From Acidobacteriota bacterium (lineage in GTDB: Bacteria; Acidobacteriota; Polarisedimenticolia; Gp22-AA2), in the NCBI GenBank assembly GCA_003223135.1, contig QHXX01000009.1, forward strand, positions 1 to 32,866: a stretch of 32,866 bases of DNA, in the 5' to 3' direction. The notes under the pieces are model-generated. The model had not been told where the DNA came from, ran no database searches, and saw nothing but the letters and a program-made list of their open reading frames with translations. The position numbers and the translations under genes were made by a program. This document shows, piece by piece, positions 17,883 to 28,654 of the stretch (its first letter is position 1; each line of letters starts with the position of its first letter).

Positions 17883-19370
17883 ATGCAGGAGATGCCCGCC
17901 GGCGTTCTCAACAGTCCGATCCGCGTCAGCCTGACCGACACCGAGCGCAACGAGCTGAAGAAAATGCAGGAGGCCCGGGGCGGACCGGCCGTCGTGGGCA
18001 GGACCAAGCCGATCTCCGAAGCGGTCCGATTCACCGGTATTGACGCCGCCCTGCTCTCCGACAATCCCCGGCCCGTGGGACGCGGCCTGCTCCGCGCCAC
18101 GCCGGACGGAGGATTCGTCTGGGCGGCGGCCATCGTGTCCGAGGGGGCCGCTGCGATCCGGGTGCAGATCAAAGGCCTGAACCTCCCCGATGACGCGGAT
18201 CTGTTCTTCTTCAGCGAGGCCGGCCAGGCGTTCGGACCCTACTCCGGCAAGGGCCCGAACGGCGACGGCGAGTTCTGGTCGAACACCGTCGTCGGCTCGG
18301 AAGGCGTGGTCCTGGTGCGACACTACGGCCCGGACGGCGCCGCCGATCTCAAGAAGACCTCGTTCGTGATCGCGCACGCCGGGCACATCGAGCAGGCCTT
18401 CGTCGAGAGCCTGGGCGGGGGGATCCGGCCGGAGTCGTTCTGCAGCTTCAACGTGCCGTGCATCGAGAACGCCTCCTGCCACACCGGCACGCCGGCCGAC
18501 CCGGCGAAGAGCGCCGTGGCGCTCATGCAGTGGATCCAGGGAGCGTTCATCTATACCTGCACCGGGAGCCTCCTGAACGACACGGTCAGCAGCAGCCAGA
18601 TCCCCTACTTCCTTTCGGCGAACCACTGCATCAGCCAACAGAGCAACGCCAATAACCTGGAAACGTACTTCCAGTTCTCCATCTCCTGCGGCAGCACCAG
18701 CTGCCCGGCGCAGACCAACCCGGGCGGGATTCAGAGACTGGGAGCGACGATCAAGGCGACCGGGGCCTCCGGCGACTACACGCTCTTCCAGCTGAATCAG
18801 ACGCCGCCCTCAGGCTCGGTCTTCCTGGGATGGAACAGCGCTCCCGTCGCCAATACGAACAACGTGGCGCTGTATCGCATCAGCCACCCGGCCTGGGCGC
18901 CGCAGGCCTACTCAGACGGACACGTCGACACGACGGCTCCGACGTGCGGCGGGTGGCCCCGCGGTGAGAGGATCTACAGCCGAACCACGACGGGGGGGAC
19001 GGAAGGCGGGAGCAGCGGCTCTCCGGTCATGAACGGCTCGAGCCAGGTCGTCGGGCAGCTCTCAGGGGCGTGCGGCACCAACGTGAACAACGACTGCGAC
19101 CAGGTGAACAACGCCACGGTGGACGGCGCGTTCGCCTTCTACTTTGCGGCGGTGAAGCCCTTCCTCGATCCAGGAACCTGCGCTCCCGTGACGGAAGTCT
19201 GCAACGATGGCATCGACAACGACTGCGACGGTCTCATCGACTGCGCCGACCCGAACTGCTCCAGCTTCCCGGCCTGCCTGTGCTCTCCGGCCGGAAGCTC
19301 CTGCACCTCCAATTCCAACTGCTGCTCCAACAAGTGCAAGGGACCAAGCGGCCGCAAGATCTGCAGATAA
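17883..19370 (+). CDS. Trypsin-like (lysyl endopeptidase-type) serine protease with MopE motif, no signal peptide
   Basis: The product is 495 aa from ATG 17883; TTG 17880 is adjacent, and the frame is open only back to 17844. The catalytic triad is visible: His248 in FLSANHC, Asp298 in GDYTLFQL and Ser378 in GGSSGSP, as in Achromobacter lysyl endopeptidase relatives. Paired cysteines surround these blocks. Before the protease is a pro-region (residues 20-180) with GGPAVVGRTKPIS. After it come a MopE-type metal-binding motif (CNDGIDNDCDGLIDC) and a Cys-rich tail (CSPAGSSCTSNSNCCSNKC). Everything indicates an extracellular enzyme, yet no signal peptide is encoded: sequence such as YAANQAALHAWL runs back into a TAA. 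The 5' end is probably lost. A strong terminator follows at 19413. Confidence 0.85.
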   Translation: MQEMPAGVLNSPIRVSLTDTERNELKKMQEARGGPAVVGRTKPISEAVRFTGIDAALLSDNPRPVGRGLLRATPDGGFVWAAAIVSEGAAAIRVQIKGLNLPDDADLFFFSEAGQAFGPYSGKGPNGDGEFWSNTVVGSEGVVLVRHYGPDGAADLKKTSFVIAHAGHIEQAFVESLGGGIRPESFCSFNVPCIENASCHTGTPADPAKSAVALMQWIQGAFIYTCTGSLLNDTVSSSQIPYFLSANHCISQQSNANNLETYFQFSISCGSTSCPAQTNPGGIQRLGATIKATGASGDYTLFQLNQTPPSGSVFLGWNSAPVANTNNVALYRISHPAWAPQAYSDGHVDTTAPTCGGWPRGERIYSRTTTGGTEGGSSGSPVMNGSSQVVGQLSGACGTNVNNDCDQVNNATVDGAFAFYFAAVKPFLDPGTCAPVTEVCNDGIDNDCDGLIDCADPNCSSFPACLCSPAGSSCTSNSNCCSNKCKGPSGRKICR

Positions 19371-19412
19371 TCGCTGTCCCGGGCGACCCTCCAGGGGTCT
19401 CCGGCGAGATCG

Positions 19413-19448
19413 GGGGCGGGAGCGGAAGGCTCCCGCCCCTTTTTCTTT
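19413..19448 (+). terminator. Rho-independent terminator after the protease gene
   Basis: A perfect 11-bp GC-rich stem (ggggcgggagc, 19413-19423, pairing with gctcccgcccc, 19429-19439) closes a 5-nt loop (ggaag) and is followed by TTTTTCTTT. It lies 43 nt after the protease stop on the same strand. It also insulates the opposite-strand DUF1330 gene ending at 19482. Confidence 0.9.
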
Positions 19449-19481
19449 GTGCGGGATGATGATCGCGGCAACGCTTCCGAA

Positions 19482-19769
19482 TCAGACCCCTTGGACCAGG
19501 ATCATGTCGGTGACCGAGGCGCTCTGACGCAGGGTCCTGGGGCCGCGGTACTCCTCCGACTCCCACCATTCCCTGGCCTTCTCGAATGTCGGGAACTCCA
19601 CCACGACCACCCGCCCCGGCTTCCAGGAGCCCTCCAGCGTCTCGGCCTTCCCGCCGCGCACGAGAAACCGGCCGCCGTACTTGGCGATCGTCGGAGGCAC
19701 GACGCTGATGTACTCCGCGTACCGCACCGGATCGGTAATCTCGACGTCCACGATGATGTAGGCTGCCAT
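19482..19769 (-). CDS. DUF1330 family protein
   Basis: The product is 95 aa. The start at 19769 (MAAYIIVDVEITDPVRYAEY) is chosen because it matches the beginning of the DUF1330 fold and has GGGAG just upstream; the frame could extend 14 codons further without support. The characteristic pattern is YGGRFLVRGGKAETLEG followed by VVVEFPTFEKAREWWESEEY. DUF1330 proteins are small dimeric alpha/beta-barrel (ferredoxin-like) proteins with no assigned reaction. The gene begins 2 nt after the methyltransferase stop, so the two are almost certainly co-transcribed. Confidence 0.88.
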   Translation of the reverse strand: MAAYIIVDVEITDPVRYAEYISVVPPTIAKYGGRFLVRGGKAETLEGSWKPGRVVVVEFPTFEKAREWWESEEYRGPRTLRQSASVTDMILVQGV

Positions 19770-19771
19770 CG

Positions 19772-20632
19772 TCACGCTCCCCGCTTCGTCATCAGGCAGA
19801 CACCTCCCCAAGGGCGCGAGCCCTGGCGATCATTCGATTCGGGCAGGAACGAGAGAAGTCGCAGGAGGAAAGGGGCCCGTCGCGTCCGCACCGCCGTTTT
19901 CGCAATGGAGCGCACCTCGGCGGGGAGCCAGCCGTGCGGTTTGAAGAACCCCGGCCCTTCCGCGGGCCCGAACTTGAACGGGGCGCTGGCGCGGTTGAGG
20001 TGCGAGCCGACCTGCTTCTGCATCAGGCGCAAGAGCCCGGGCGATGCGAGATCGAGGGCCCAGTCCTGGAACGGTCGAGGCGAGGCAAGATCCCGGGCCA
20101 GAGCAGCGACTTCATCCGGCGCAAGATAGATGAGAAGGCCCTCGGTGATGATCAGGGCCCGTCTTGCCCTGCGGCCCACCTGCTCGAACAAGGCGCGCCG
20201 GGCGTCAACGTTCGACAGATCCAGCCGGACCCGCTCCAGAACGCAGTTGGGCCTTTCACCCTTCAGGATATCCTCTTTATATGTGAGTATCTCGGGGAGG
20301 TCCACTTCGATCCATCTGAGAGATACCGGCAGGGACATGCGGTAGGGGCGCGCGTCGAGCCCCGCGGCGAGATTGACGACCGTATCCACCCCTTGCTTGA
20401 TCTGGTCCTCGACGAAATGGTCGAACAGGTAGGTGCGCATGACCCACGCCCACGAATGCCGGTCCTTGTCCGGCAGGGTGGCGTAAATCTGCTCGCCGCG
20501 CTCACCCGCCAGCCGCCGGGCGAACGGATCGCGAAACAGCGCGTCCGGACGCTCCGTCTCTCGCGCCCGGTACACCGCCGCCCAGTTCGCGGTGTCGGAA
20601 ATGTTGCGAATGGCGGGTTCGTTCCCGCTCAT
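19772..20632 (-). CDS. Class I SAM-dependent methyltransferase (Ppm2/LCM-type, TIGR00027-like)
   Basis: The product is 286 aa from ATG 20632, preceded by an excellent GGAGGTGA 5 nt upstream. The N-terminus has ISDTANWAAVYRARETERPDALFRDPFARRLAG without a long run of doubt: this is the typical opening of the leucine carboxyl methyltransferase-like family common in actinobacteria and acidobacteria. The SAM motif I is VNLAAGLDARPYRM, motif II is WIEVDLPEILTYKE, and a later family motif is ALIITEGLLIYLAPDEV. The substrate is unknown for most members. Its start overlaps the stop of a 45-codon ORF (ATGA), and the DUF1330 gene follows after 2 nt. Confidence 0.88.
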   Translation of the reverse strand: MSGNEPAIRNISDTANWAAVYRARETERPDALFRDPFARRLAGERGEQIYATLPDKDRHSWAWVMRTYLFDHFVEDQIKQGVDTVVNLAAGLDARPYRMSLPVSLRWIEVDLPEILTYKEDILKGERPNCVLERVRLDLSNVDARRALFEQVGRRARRALIITEGLLIYLAPDEVAALARDLASPRPFQDWALDLASPGLLRLMQKQVGSHLNRASAPFKFGPAEGPGFFKPHGWLPAEVRSIAKTAVRTRRAPFLLRLLSFLPESNDRQGSRPWGGVCLMTKRGA

Positions 20633-20766
20633 CGGCTCACCTCCACGCCCGAAGCCAGGGTCGAGGGGTCGATCCGTCTCGCCCGGGCGAGGTGATACGT
20701 CAGGTCTCGCAGGTCGCCGGGCAGACCGAGAGCGGTGAGAAGCACGGCCGACGCCATTCGACGCAT
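20629..20766 (-). CDS. Small 45-residue ORF translationally coupled to the methyltransferase
   Basis: An ATG at 20766 opens a 45-aa frame that ends in TGA overlapping the methyltransferase ATG by 4 nt. It starts MRRMASAVLLTALGLPGDL with a short hydrophobic run, then DLTYHLARARRIDPSTLASG. No family is recognised. The hydrophobic stretch is too short for a confident membrane helix. The tight overlap and the methyltransferase's strong Shine-Dalgarno sequence lying inside its last codons argue for a coupled leader or small protein. It could also be chance, or the 5' remnant of something larger. It begins 24 nt downstream of the YdeI/DUF1801 stop. Confidence 0.4.
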   Translation of the reverse strand: MRRMASAVLLTALGLPGDLRDLTYHLARARRIDPSTLASGVEVSR

Positions 20767-20790
20767 GGGTGAACCCTACCACGACCGCCT

Positions 20791-21405
20791 TCACTTCCTC
20801 ATGTACTTCCAGTTACGGATCTTCCCCTCGGCCATCCAGGTGATGGCCGTGTCCAGTCGACGCTGACGCGTCTCTTCGCCTTTGGCTTCGACCACCCAGT
20901 CCACGTATTCCCTCTTGTTCGTGGTGCTGAACTGCTCGAAGGTCGCCAGAGCCTTCCGGTTCCGCCGCAGCGCGCCCGCAAAATAGTCCGGGACCGTCAG
21001 CCTCCGATTCCCCTTCGATCTTGACCGGGCCGGCGCCTTGATGCCACGGTCGTTCAGCGCGACGGCTTCCCTGACAAGCGACAGCAGGGTCCTCTCGTCC
21101 GGCAGATCCGAGATGGCCGCGATGCGGCCGAACTGTCCCATCGCCGACCGGTCGGCCACCGCCAGGCCCTCGATCCTGTCGCGGAGCAGCTTCTCCTTCC
21201 AGAAACCGAAGGCGCAATGCTCCTTGAACGCGGCCATGCCGCACAGCATCCCCTTGTACATGAAGTGGGGGCTGCTCCATTTGAGTGTTTCCTCCACCTC
21301 GGGGCAGGCGGCATGCACCAACGTGCGCAGATGGACCAGGATCGGCCTGGCAAATCCGGCGGATCGGGCGATGTAGGCGTCGACGCGCGGGTCCTTGTTT
21401 CCCAT
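20791..21405 (-). CDS. DUF1801 / YdeI-OmdA family protein
   Basis: The product is 204 aa from ATG 21405 (MGNKDPRVDAYIARSAGFA), preceded by GGGAGAAG. The first about 115 residues form the DUF1801 domain (HLRTLVHAACPEVEETLKW, SPHFMYKGMLCGMAAFKEH, AFGFWKEKLL). The C-terminus is the bacteriocin-protection/OmdA-type helix bundle (VPDYFAGALRRNRKALATFE, YVDWVVEAKGEETRQRRL, MAEGKIRNWKY). The two-domain layout matches YdeI-like proteins, whose biochemical role is unsettled. A TAAAAT hexamer (bases 21450-21455, read on this strand) about 45 nt upstream may be a -10 element, but no good -35 is visible. It heads a - strand group with the small ORF, methyltransferase and DUF1330 genes. Confidence 0.87.
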   Translation of the reverse strand: MGNKDPRVDAYIARSAGFARPILVHLRTLVHAACPEVEETLKWSSPHFMYKGMLCGMAAFKEHCAFGFWKEKLLRDRIEGLAVADRSAMGQFGRIAAISDLPDERTLLSLVREAVALNDRGIKAPARSRSKGNRRLTVPDYFAGALRRNRKALATFEQFSTTNKREYVDWVVEAKGEETRQRRLDTAITWMAEGKIRNWKYMRK

Positions 21406-21503
21406 GGTGTCTTCTCCCGGGCGGGTTCTTAGTGAAAGGGGCCACTGGCATTTTATCCGAGGATCGCAGATGCAGCGGCTGTCTCGAAAGCGCCCGGCGG
21501 CGC

Positions 21504-23339
21504 CTACTTGCGCGCGAACGTGTACTCGCCGGAGGGGTCGATCTGTTTGAGGGCGGTCACCTTCCCGTCGGACACCACGAACTCGAACAGGGTGTCGGAG
21601 AACTCCTTCACCCTGAACCGCCGGGGCCGCCATGGGATCAGCGTCTGGAAGGGCTGGCCCGGGAAAGCCAGGCCGAGAACCCCGTTTTCCTTGAGGAGGA
21701 CTTCGAACTTCGCGCCGGTCGGCGTCTCGTAGGTGCCCGCGTACGGCCGGAGCATCTCCAGGGCGAACAGCGTGGCCGGAATCCGGCGGACGAAGCTGAC
21801 CTCGGCCTCGTCGAGCGACACGACCGCCTTGTCGATCTCCCCCTGCGGGTTCGTGGAGAAGTTGACGGACCACTTGCCGTCCTGCTCGTCGTCGGGCGTG
21901 TCGAAACGGTCGTAGTGGAAGTGGGTGAGCGGCAGGCGGATCTTGTGGAAGTCGAAGAGTAGGCCGGCGTCCTGCTGCGCGATGGTGAGAACACCGTAGG
22001 CCGGGTGCTCGTACTCACCGACGTAGTCTTCCAGGGGATGCGACGGCTTCGTCCCCGCGACGCGCTCGCCACCCGCCTTCGCGCGAGCCTGCTTGCCCGC
22101 GTCCTTGCTCTTCAGACGGATGTCGAGCGCTCGTTCGCTCCATGGCGTCAGATCCATGCCGAGCAGGCGCTCGTAGGCGTTGTAGGACACGACGTTGTAG
22201 AGCGGTGCCGCGTGGTCGCCGATCACGAGCACGATCACCCCGACCCCGTCGTTCGGCATGCAGGAGACCTGCGAGTGGAAGCCGTTGATGTCACCGCCGT
22301 GGTAGGTGAGCAGGTGTCCGCGGTAGGAGGCCGTGAAGCGGCCCATCCCGTAGGCGGGGTTGAGAAGCTCGCCGTAGCCGCGCGCCTCCAGCTGGGTGTT
22401 CGGAAGCGCGATGGCCGGCTGGAGCGTCGCCTTCAGGACGCCCGCGGGAATCACCGTCCTGCCGCCGGCCTTGCCGTCGTTCATCAGGGCGATGAGCCAC
22501 TTCGACATGTCCTCTAGGTTCGAGTTGATGGCACCCGCCGGCGCGACGCCGGCCGCCTCGCGGTAGTAGGGAATCTCGTACAGCTCGAACGAGTCGCGAC
22601 GCTCCGTGAACGGAACACCGTGGTCCGCCTGCTTCTCGAGATCGTCGATCGAGAACACGGTGCCGGTCATCCCGAGAGGCTGCAGGAGACGCTCGCGGAC
22701 GAAATCCTCCCAGGTCTTCCCGGACAGAAGCTCGATGACGTATCCCGCCCCCGCGTACATCATGTTGTTGTATAGAAAAGTCTGCCGCATCGGCTGCGAC
22801 GGTTCCAGGTATTTGAGCCGCTCGAACAACTCCTTGCGGGTGAAGTCAGACTTGTACCAGATGGTGTCGTGGCGCGTGATCCCGGTGCGGTGCGACAGCA
22901 TGTCCCGGATCGTGACCTTGGCGCTCAGATCGTCGTTGAAGAACTGGATATCGGGGACGAACTGACGGACCGGCTTGTCCCAGTCGAGCTTCCCGTCCTC
23001 GACGAGCAGACCGGTCGCGACCGCGGTGAAGAGCTTCGTGTTGGAGGCGATCGGGACGGTCGTCTTCGGTGTGAACGGAAGCTTCCGGCCGAAGTCCCGG
23101 AAGCCGTACCCCCTGGCGAAGACCAGCCTGTTTTTTGCCACGACGCCGACCCCGAGGCCCGGAACGTTCCAGTCCTTGACGATCGTCTCCAGGTACGCGT
23201 CGAAACCCTTCAGCTTCCTGTCGATGACCGGATCGGCCGCGCCGGCGATGGAGGGGACGATGATCCCCAGGACGGCCAGGGTCGGAAGCAGGCGGCGGGC
23301 GGTCCGTCGGACGGGGACCTCGAATCGGACTCTCGTCAT
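21504..23339 (-). CDS. Class C beta-lactamase-like serine hydrolase with C-terminal DUF3471 domain
   Basis: The product is 611 aa; ATG 23339 is preceded by GAGGAG 8 nt upstream. A signal peptide is clear: basic residues, then LLPTLAVLGIIVPSIAGAA, with cleavage near residue 35. The hydrolase domain has the SxxK nucleophile motif ASNTK (Ser99, Lys102), the YNN motif (Tyr190), and an HGGDINGFHSQ block replacing the KTG triad position. The C-terminal portion (HPLEDYVGEYEHPAYGVLTI onward) is a DUF3471-type lipocalin-like beta domain, and a similar beta region follows to the end. Such periplasmic enzymes act as D-aminopeptidases, esterases or peptidases, less often as true beta-lactamases. A short GC hairpin with TTT directly after the stop may be a weak terminator. 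Confidence 0.9.
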   Translation of the reverse strand: MTRVRFEVPVRRTARRLLPTLAVLGIIVPSIAGAADPVIDRKLKGFDAYLETIVKDWNVPGLGVGVVAKNRLVFARGYGFRDFGRKLPFTPKTTVPIASNTKLFTAVATGLLVEDGKLDWDKPVRQFVPDIQFFNDDLSAKVTIRDMLSHRTGITRHDTIWYKSDFTRKELFERLKYLEPSQPMRQTFLYNNMMYAGAGYVIELLSGKTWEDFVRERLLQPLGMTGTVFSIDDLEKQADHGVPFTERRDSFELYEIPYYREAAGVAPAGAINSNLEDMSKWLIALMNDGKAGGRTVIPAGVLKATLQPAIALPNTQLEARGYGELLNPAYGMGRFTASYRGHLLTYHGGDINGFHSQVSCMPNDGVGVIVLVIGDHAAPLYNVVSYNAYERLLGMDLTPWSERALDIRLKSKDAGKQARAKAGGERVAGTKPSHPLEDYVGEYEHPAYGVLTIAQQDAGLLFDFHKIRLPLTHFHYDRFDTPDDEQDGKWSVNFSTNPQGEIDKAVVSLDEAEVSFVRRIPATLFALEMLRPYAGTYETPTGAKFEVLLKENGVLGLAFPGQPFQTLIPWRPRRFRVKEFSDTLFEFVVSDGKVTALKQIDPSGEYTFARK

Positions 23340-23487
23340 GGTGAGCTCTCCTCGTTCCGGCCACGGACCCGTGAGATGCCGGCCATTCTACAGGCAGCGC
23401 CTCACGGAGGTGGGGGCGGCCGATCACATTTGTGTAGGTGACCCGCATCGGCGGGCGGGGAAAGCGGCCGATCCCCATATTGACCGC

Positions 23488-24186
23488 ATGTCGCGGCGAA
23501 TCGGGCTGTGCGGGGCGGTCAGGATGCTTCTCGCGCTCGCGCTGTTCGTGCCCGGCTCCGCGAAGCTCGACGCCGCGTCGCCGCCGGCGCCCGCCCGGGC
23601 AGGTGAGGCGCCGGAAGACGAGAAGCAGGTCGCCGCTCTCCTCTTTCCTCGGGTCGACCTCGAGGCTCTCAAGAGCAAGGGGCCCGGCGTGCTTCCGATC
23701 ATGGTCCGCCTGTATGAACGATCCGACGAGGAACGCCGCACCACGCTCGCCAGCGCCTTCTACGGTCTCGGGTGGAAGTCGCCCGACGCGAAGCGGGTGC
23801 TCATGCGGGACGCCCACACGCAGAACCAGGAGCTGAGGCTCCAGGTGCAGTGGGCGCTCGGGCGGGTCAGCAGCGACCAGGACGTGGTGGACGTCCTGGT
23901 GGACAACATGCGCACGGATCCGAATCCGCTGTTCCGCGACAAGGCGGCGTGCGCCCTGGCGCACGACCAGATCCATCTCACGGACGCGCAGAAGGTCCAT
24001 CTGTACGGCCGCCTCATCCAGGCCCTGCGCGACCAGGAGCCGCAGGTCCGGGCGATCGCGTCCCAGGCGCTGCAGATCCAGACCGGGCAGAGCAAGGGCT
24101 ACCGCCCCGACGCACCACCGGAGGAACGCGAGGCCAGCATCAGGCTGTGGGAACGCTGGCTGCAGGAGTACCGCTCCAATCTCTGA
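23488..24186 (+). CDS. Exported HEAT-repeat-like protein
   Basis: The product is 232 aa from ATG 23488 (MSRRIGLCGAVRMLLALALF), which gives a proper signal peptide ending near Ala-Ala at residue 30. No strong ribosome site is seen, and the frame continues upstream without a better start. The body consists of paired helices resembling HEAT or PBS-lyase repeats: GVLPIMVRLYERSDEERRTT, NQELRLQVQWALGRVSSDQD, NPLFRDKAACALAHDQIHLT and EPQVRAIASQALQIQTG. It ends with ASIRLWERWLQEYR, common in secreted HEAT proteins of acidobacteria and planctomycetes. A periplasmic scaffold or binding role is inferred. It is divergent from the serine hydrolase across a 148-nt gap in which only a possible -10 box (TAGAAT on the - strand, bases 23385-23390) was noted. 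Confidence 0.7.
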   Translation: MSRRIGLCGAVRMLLALALFVPGSAKLDAASPPAPARAGEAPEDEKQVAALLFPRVDLEALKSKGPGVLPIMVRLYERSDEERRTTLASAFYGLGWKSPDAKRVLMRDAHTQNQELRLQVQWALGRVSSDQDVVDVLVDNMRTDPNPLFRDKAACALAHDQIHLTDAQKVHLYGRLIQALRDQEPQVRAIASQALQIQTGQSKGYRPDAPPEEREASIRLWERWLQEYRSNL

Positions 24187-24206
24187 GCGCGGATCGAGGG
24201 AAACCG

Positions 24207-24461
24207 GTGTCCGAACAGAACCAGGCGCGAATCCTCGAGGAGATCCGGGACCTGCTGCGCGAACAGGGGGCCCGTCAGCAACAGGCGATTGCCCTGCAGC
24301 AGCAGGCGCTCGCGAACCAGGAGCAGGCCGTCGCCCAGCATGTGAAGGCGGTCCAGACGCAGCGCCGCGTGCTGCGCCTCATCGTCCCTACGATCGGCGC
24401 GATAATCCTGGTCGTCTTCGTTTTACTCCTGCGGCTGCTCGGGACGTGGTCCTGCAGGTGA
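24207..24461 (+). CDS. Small Gln-rich coiled-coil protein with C-terminal membrane anchor
   Basis: The product is 84 aa from GTG 24207, with GAGGG 6 nt upstream and only 20 nt after the HEAT-like gene stop. Residues 5-50 form a Gln-rich amphipathic helix (ILEEIRDLLREQGARQQQ, ALQQQALANQEQAVAQHV), probably a coiled coil. One strong membrane helix follows (LRLIVPTIGAIILVVFVLLL) and then a short tail ending GTWSCR. The topology is a tail-anchored or signal-anchored small membrane protein. No known family is recognised. Its last 39 nt overlap tail to tail with the decarboxylase gene on the other strand. Confidence 0.7.
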   Translation: MSEQNQARILEEIRDLLREQGARQQQAIALQQQALANQEQAVAQHVKAVQTQRRVLRLIVPTIGAIILVVFVLLLRLLGTWSCR

Positions 24462-25916
24462 AGAGCGGGATGCGCCGGAGCTCCCCGCCAGCTCGCGCAG
24501 AAGGTCCCAGGTCCGGCGGACCTCCGTCTCCGTCGTCCGGATGTTGCCGACGGCGAAACGGATGACGTAGCGGCCGCCCAGACTGGTGTGCGACAGGAAG
24601 ACCTCGCCGGTGTCGTTCAGCACCCGGAGCAGCCGCTCGTTGAATTGATTCACGGCGTCGCCGTCGCCGGCGCCCGAAGGGACGGCGCGGAAGCAGACGA
24701 CACTGAAGGGGACCGGCGCGACCCTCTCGAAGCCGGGCTCTCGATCGACCCAGTCCGCGAACAGGCGCGCCAATCTCATGTGCTCGCGCAGGCGGGCCCG
24801 AATCCCTTCCAGGCCGAAGTAGCGCATGACGACCCACAGCTTGAGCGCGCGGAACCGACGGCCGAGCTGAAAGCCCGTGTCCATCAGATTCCGCGCATCG
24901 GAAACCTCCGATGTCTTGAGGTACTCGGGCGTGAGACCGAAAGCGGCGCGCAGCAGATCCATCTTGCGGCAGTAGAAGGCGCTCAGGTCGAACGGCGTGA
25001 ACATCCACTTGTGCGGATTCACGACGAACGAGTCGGCCCGCTCCATCCCCTCGATCGCCCACAGGCATTCCGGCAGAATTCCCGCGGCGCCGGCGTAGGC
25101 CGCGTCCACGTGCAGCCAGAGGCGCTGGCCGGCGCAGACTTCGGCGATCGCCGGAACGGGATCAACGCTCGTGACGGACGTCGTGCCCACGGTCGCGACG
25201 ACGGCCAGGGGCTCGTGCCCGGCCCGTCGATCCTCCTCGATGGCGCCCGCGAGGAGGTCGGGTCGCATGCGGTACTCCGCGTCCACCGGTATCCGGCGCA
25301 GATTCTCGTGACCCAGCCCCAGCGTGATCACCGCCTTGTCCACCGAAGAGTGCGCATGCTCGGAGCCGTACACCCGGAACGCCGGTCCACCGCGTCCAGC
25401 GAGACCCCTGGTCCGGACCTCCGGCGCCTTCTCGTGTCGGGCCGTGGCGAGCGCGTGCACGACCGCCGTCGACGCCGTATCGTAGATGACGCCCTCGAAG
25501 CCCTCCGGCAGCCCTAGCGCCCGCCGCAGCCACGCCAGCACCAGCTCCTCCAGCTCCGTGGCCGCGGGCGAGGTCCGCCAGAGCATCGCCTGCTGGCTCA
25601 CGGCCGTCGACAGGAAGTCGGCCAGGGCCCCCGGCGTCGAGAAGCCGCACGGGAAATAGGCGAAATAACCCGGATGGTTCCACTGCGTCAGCCCCGGCAC
25701 GAGGACCCTCTCGAAATCCGATAGGATGCGCTCGAAGGGCTCGCCCTCCTCCGGCGCAATCGACGGCAGCCCCTCGCGAATCGTCCCCGGGCGAACGCGC
25801 GACAGGACGGGGTTCCCGAGCGACCACTGGAAATAATCGGCGAGCCACTCCACGAGCCGATGGCCCTCTTCGCGGAACTCCTTCGCCGGCATATCTCCGG
25901 CCGGGCTCGATTTCAT
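24423..25916 (-). CDS. PLP-dependent group II decarboxylase (aromatic-L-amino-acid decarboxylase-like)
   Basis: The product is 497 aa from ATG 25916 (MKSSPAGDMPAKEFREEGHR), with GGAGG about 10 nt upstream; the frame extends 33 codons further but into the divergent clpB 5' region. The N-terminal swapped segment (LVEWLADYFQWS, QWNHPGYFAYFPCGFSTPG) matches plant and animal aromatic decarboxylases. Key PLP residues are HAHSSVDKA (the stacking His), WLHVDAAYAGAAGILPE (Asp pairing with the pyridine N) and NPHKW with the Schiff-base Lys303. The usual phosphate-site threonine/serine is in YDTASTAVVHAL. Substrates in this family are tyrosine, DOPA, tryptophan or phenylalanine. The C-terminal 25 residues are a Ser/Pro tail overlapping the neighbouring small membrane protein gene. 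Confidence 0.9.
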   Translation of the reverse strand: MKSSPAGDMPAKEFREEGHRLVEWLADYFQWSLGNPVLSRVRPGTIREGLPSIAPEEGEPFERILSDFERVLVPGLTQWNHPGYFAYFPCGFSTPGALADFLSTAVSQQAMLWRTSPAATELEELVLAWLRRALGLPEGFEGVIYDTASTAVVHALATARHEKAPEVRTRGLAGRGGPAFRVYGSEHAHSSVDKAVITLGLGHENLRRIPVDAEYRMRPDLLAGAIEEDRRAGHEPLAVVATVGTTSVTSVDPVPAIAEVCAGQRLWLHVDAAYAGAAGILPECLWAIEGMERADSFVVNPHKWMFTPFDLSAFYCRKMDLLRAAFGLTPEYLKTSEVSDARNLMDTGFQLGRRFRALKLWVVMRYFGLEGIRARLREHMRLARLFADWVDREPGFERVAPVPFSVVCFRAVPSGAGDGDAVNQFNERLLRVLNDTGEVFLSHTSLGGRYVIRFAVGNIRTTETEVRRTWDLLRELAGSSGASRSSPAGPRPEQPQE

Positions 25917-25987
25917 GATGACGGCGCCTCCGTGCGTGTCATCAACGTCTCTCGCGGCCAAGACTATACCCCGGGCAGGGGAACAGG

Positions 25988-28645
<2,658 letters not shown>

Positions 28646-28654
28646 CGTGAACGG

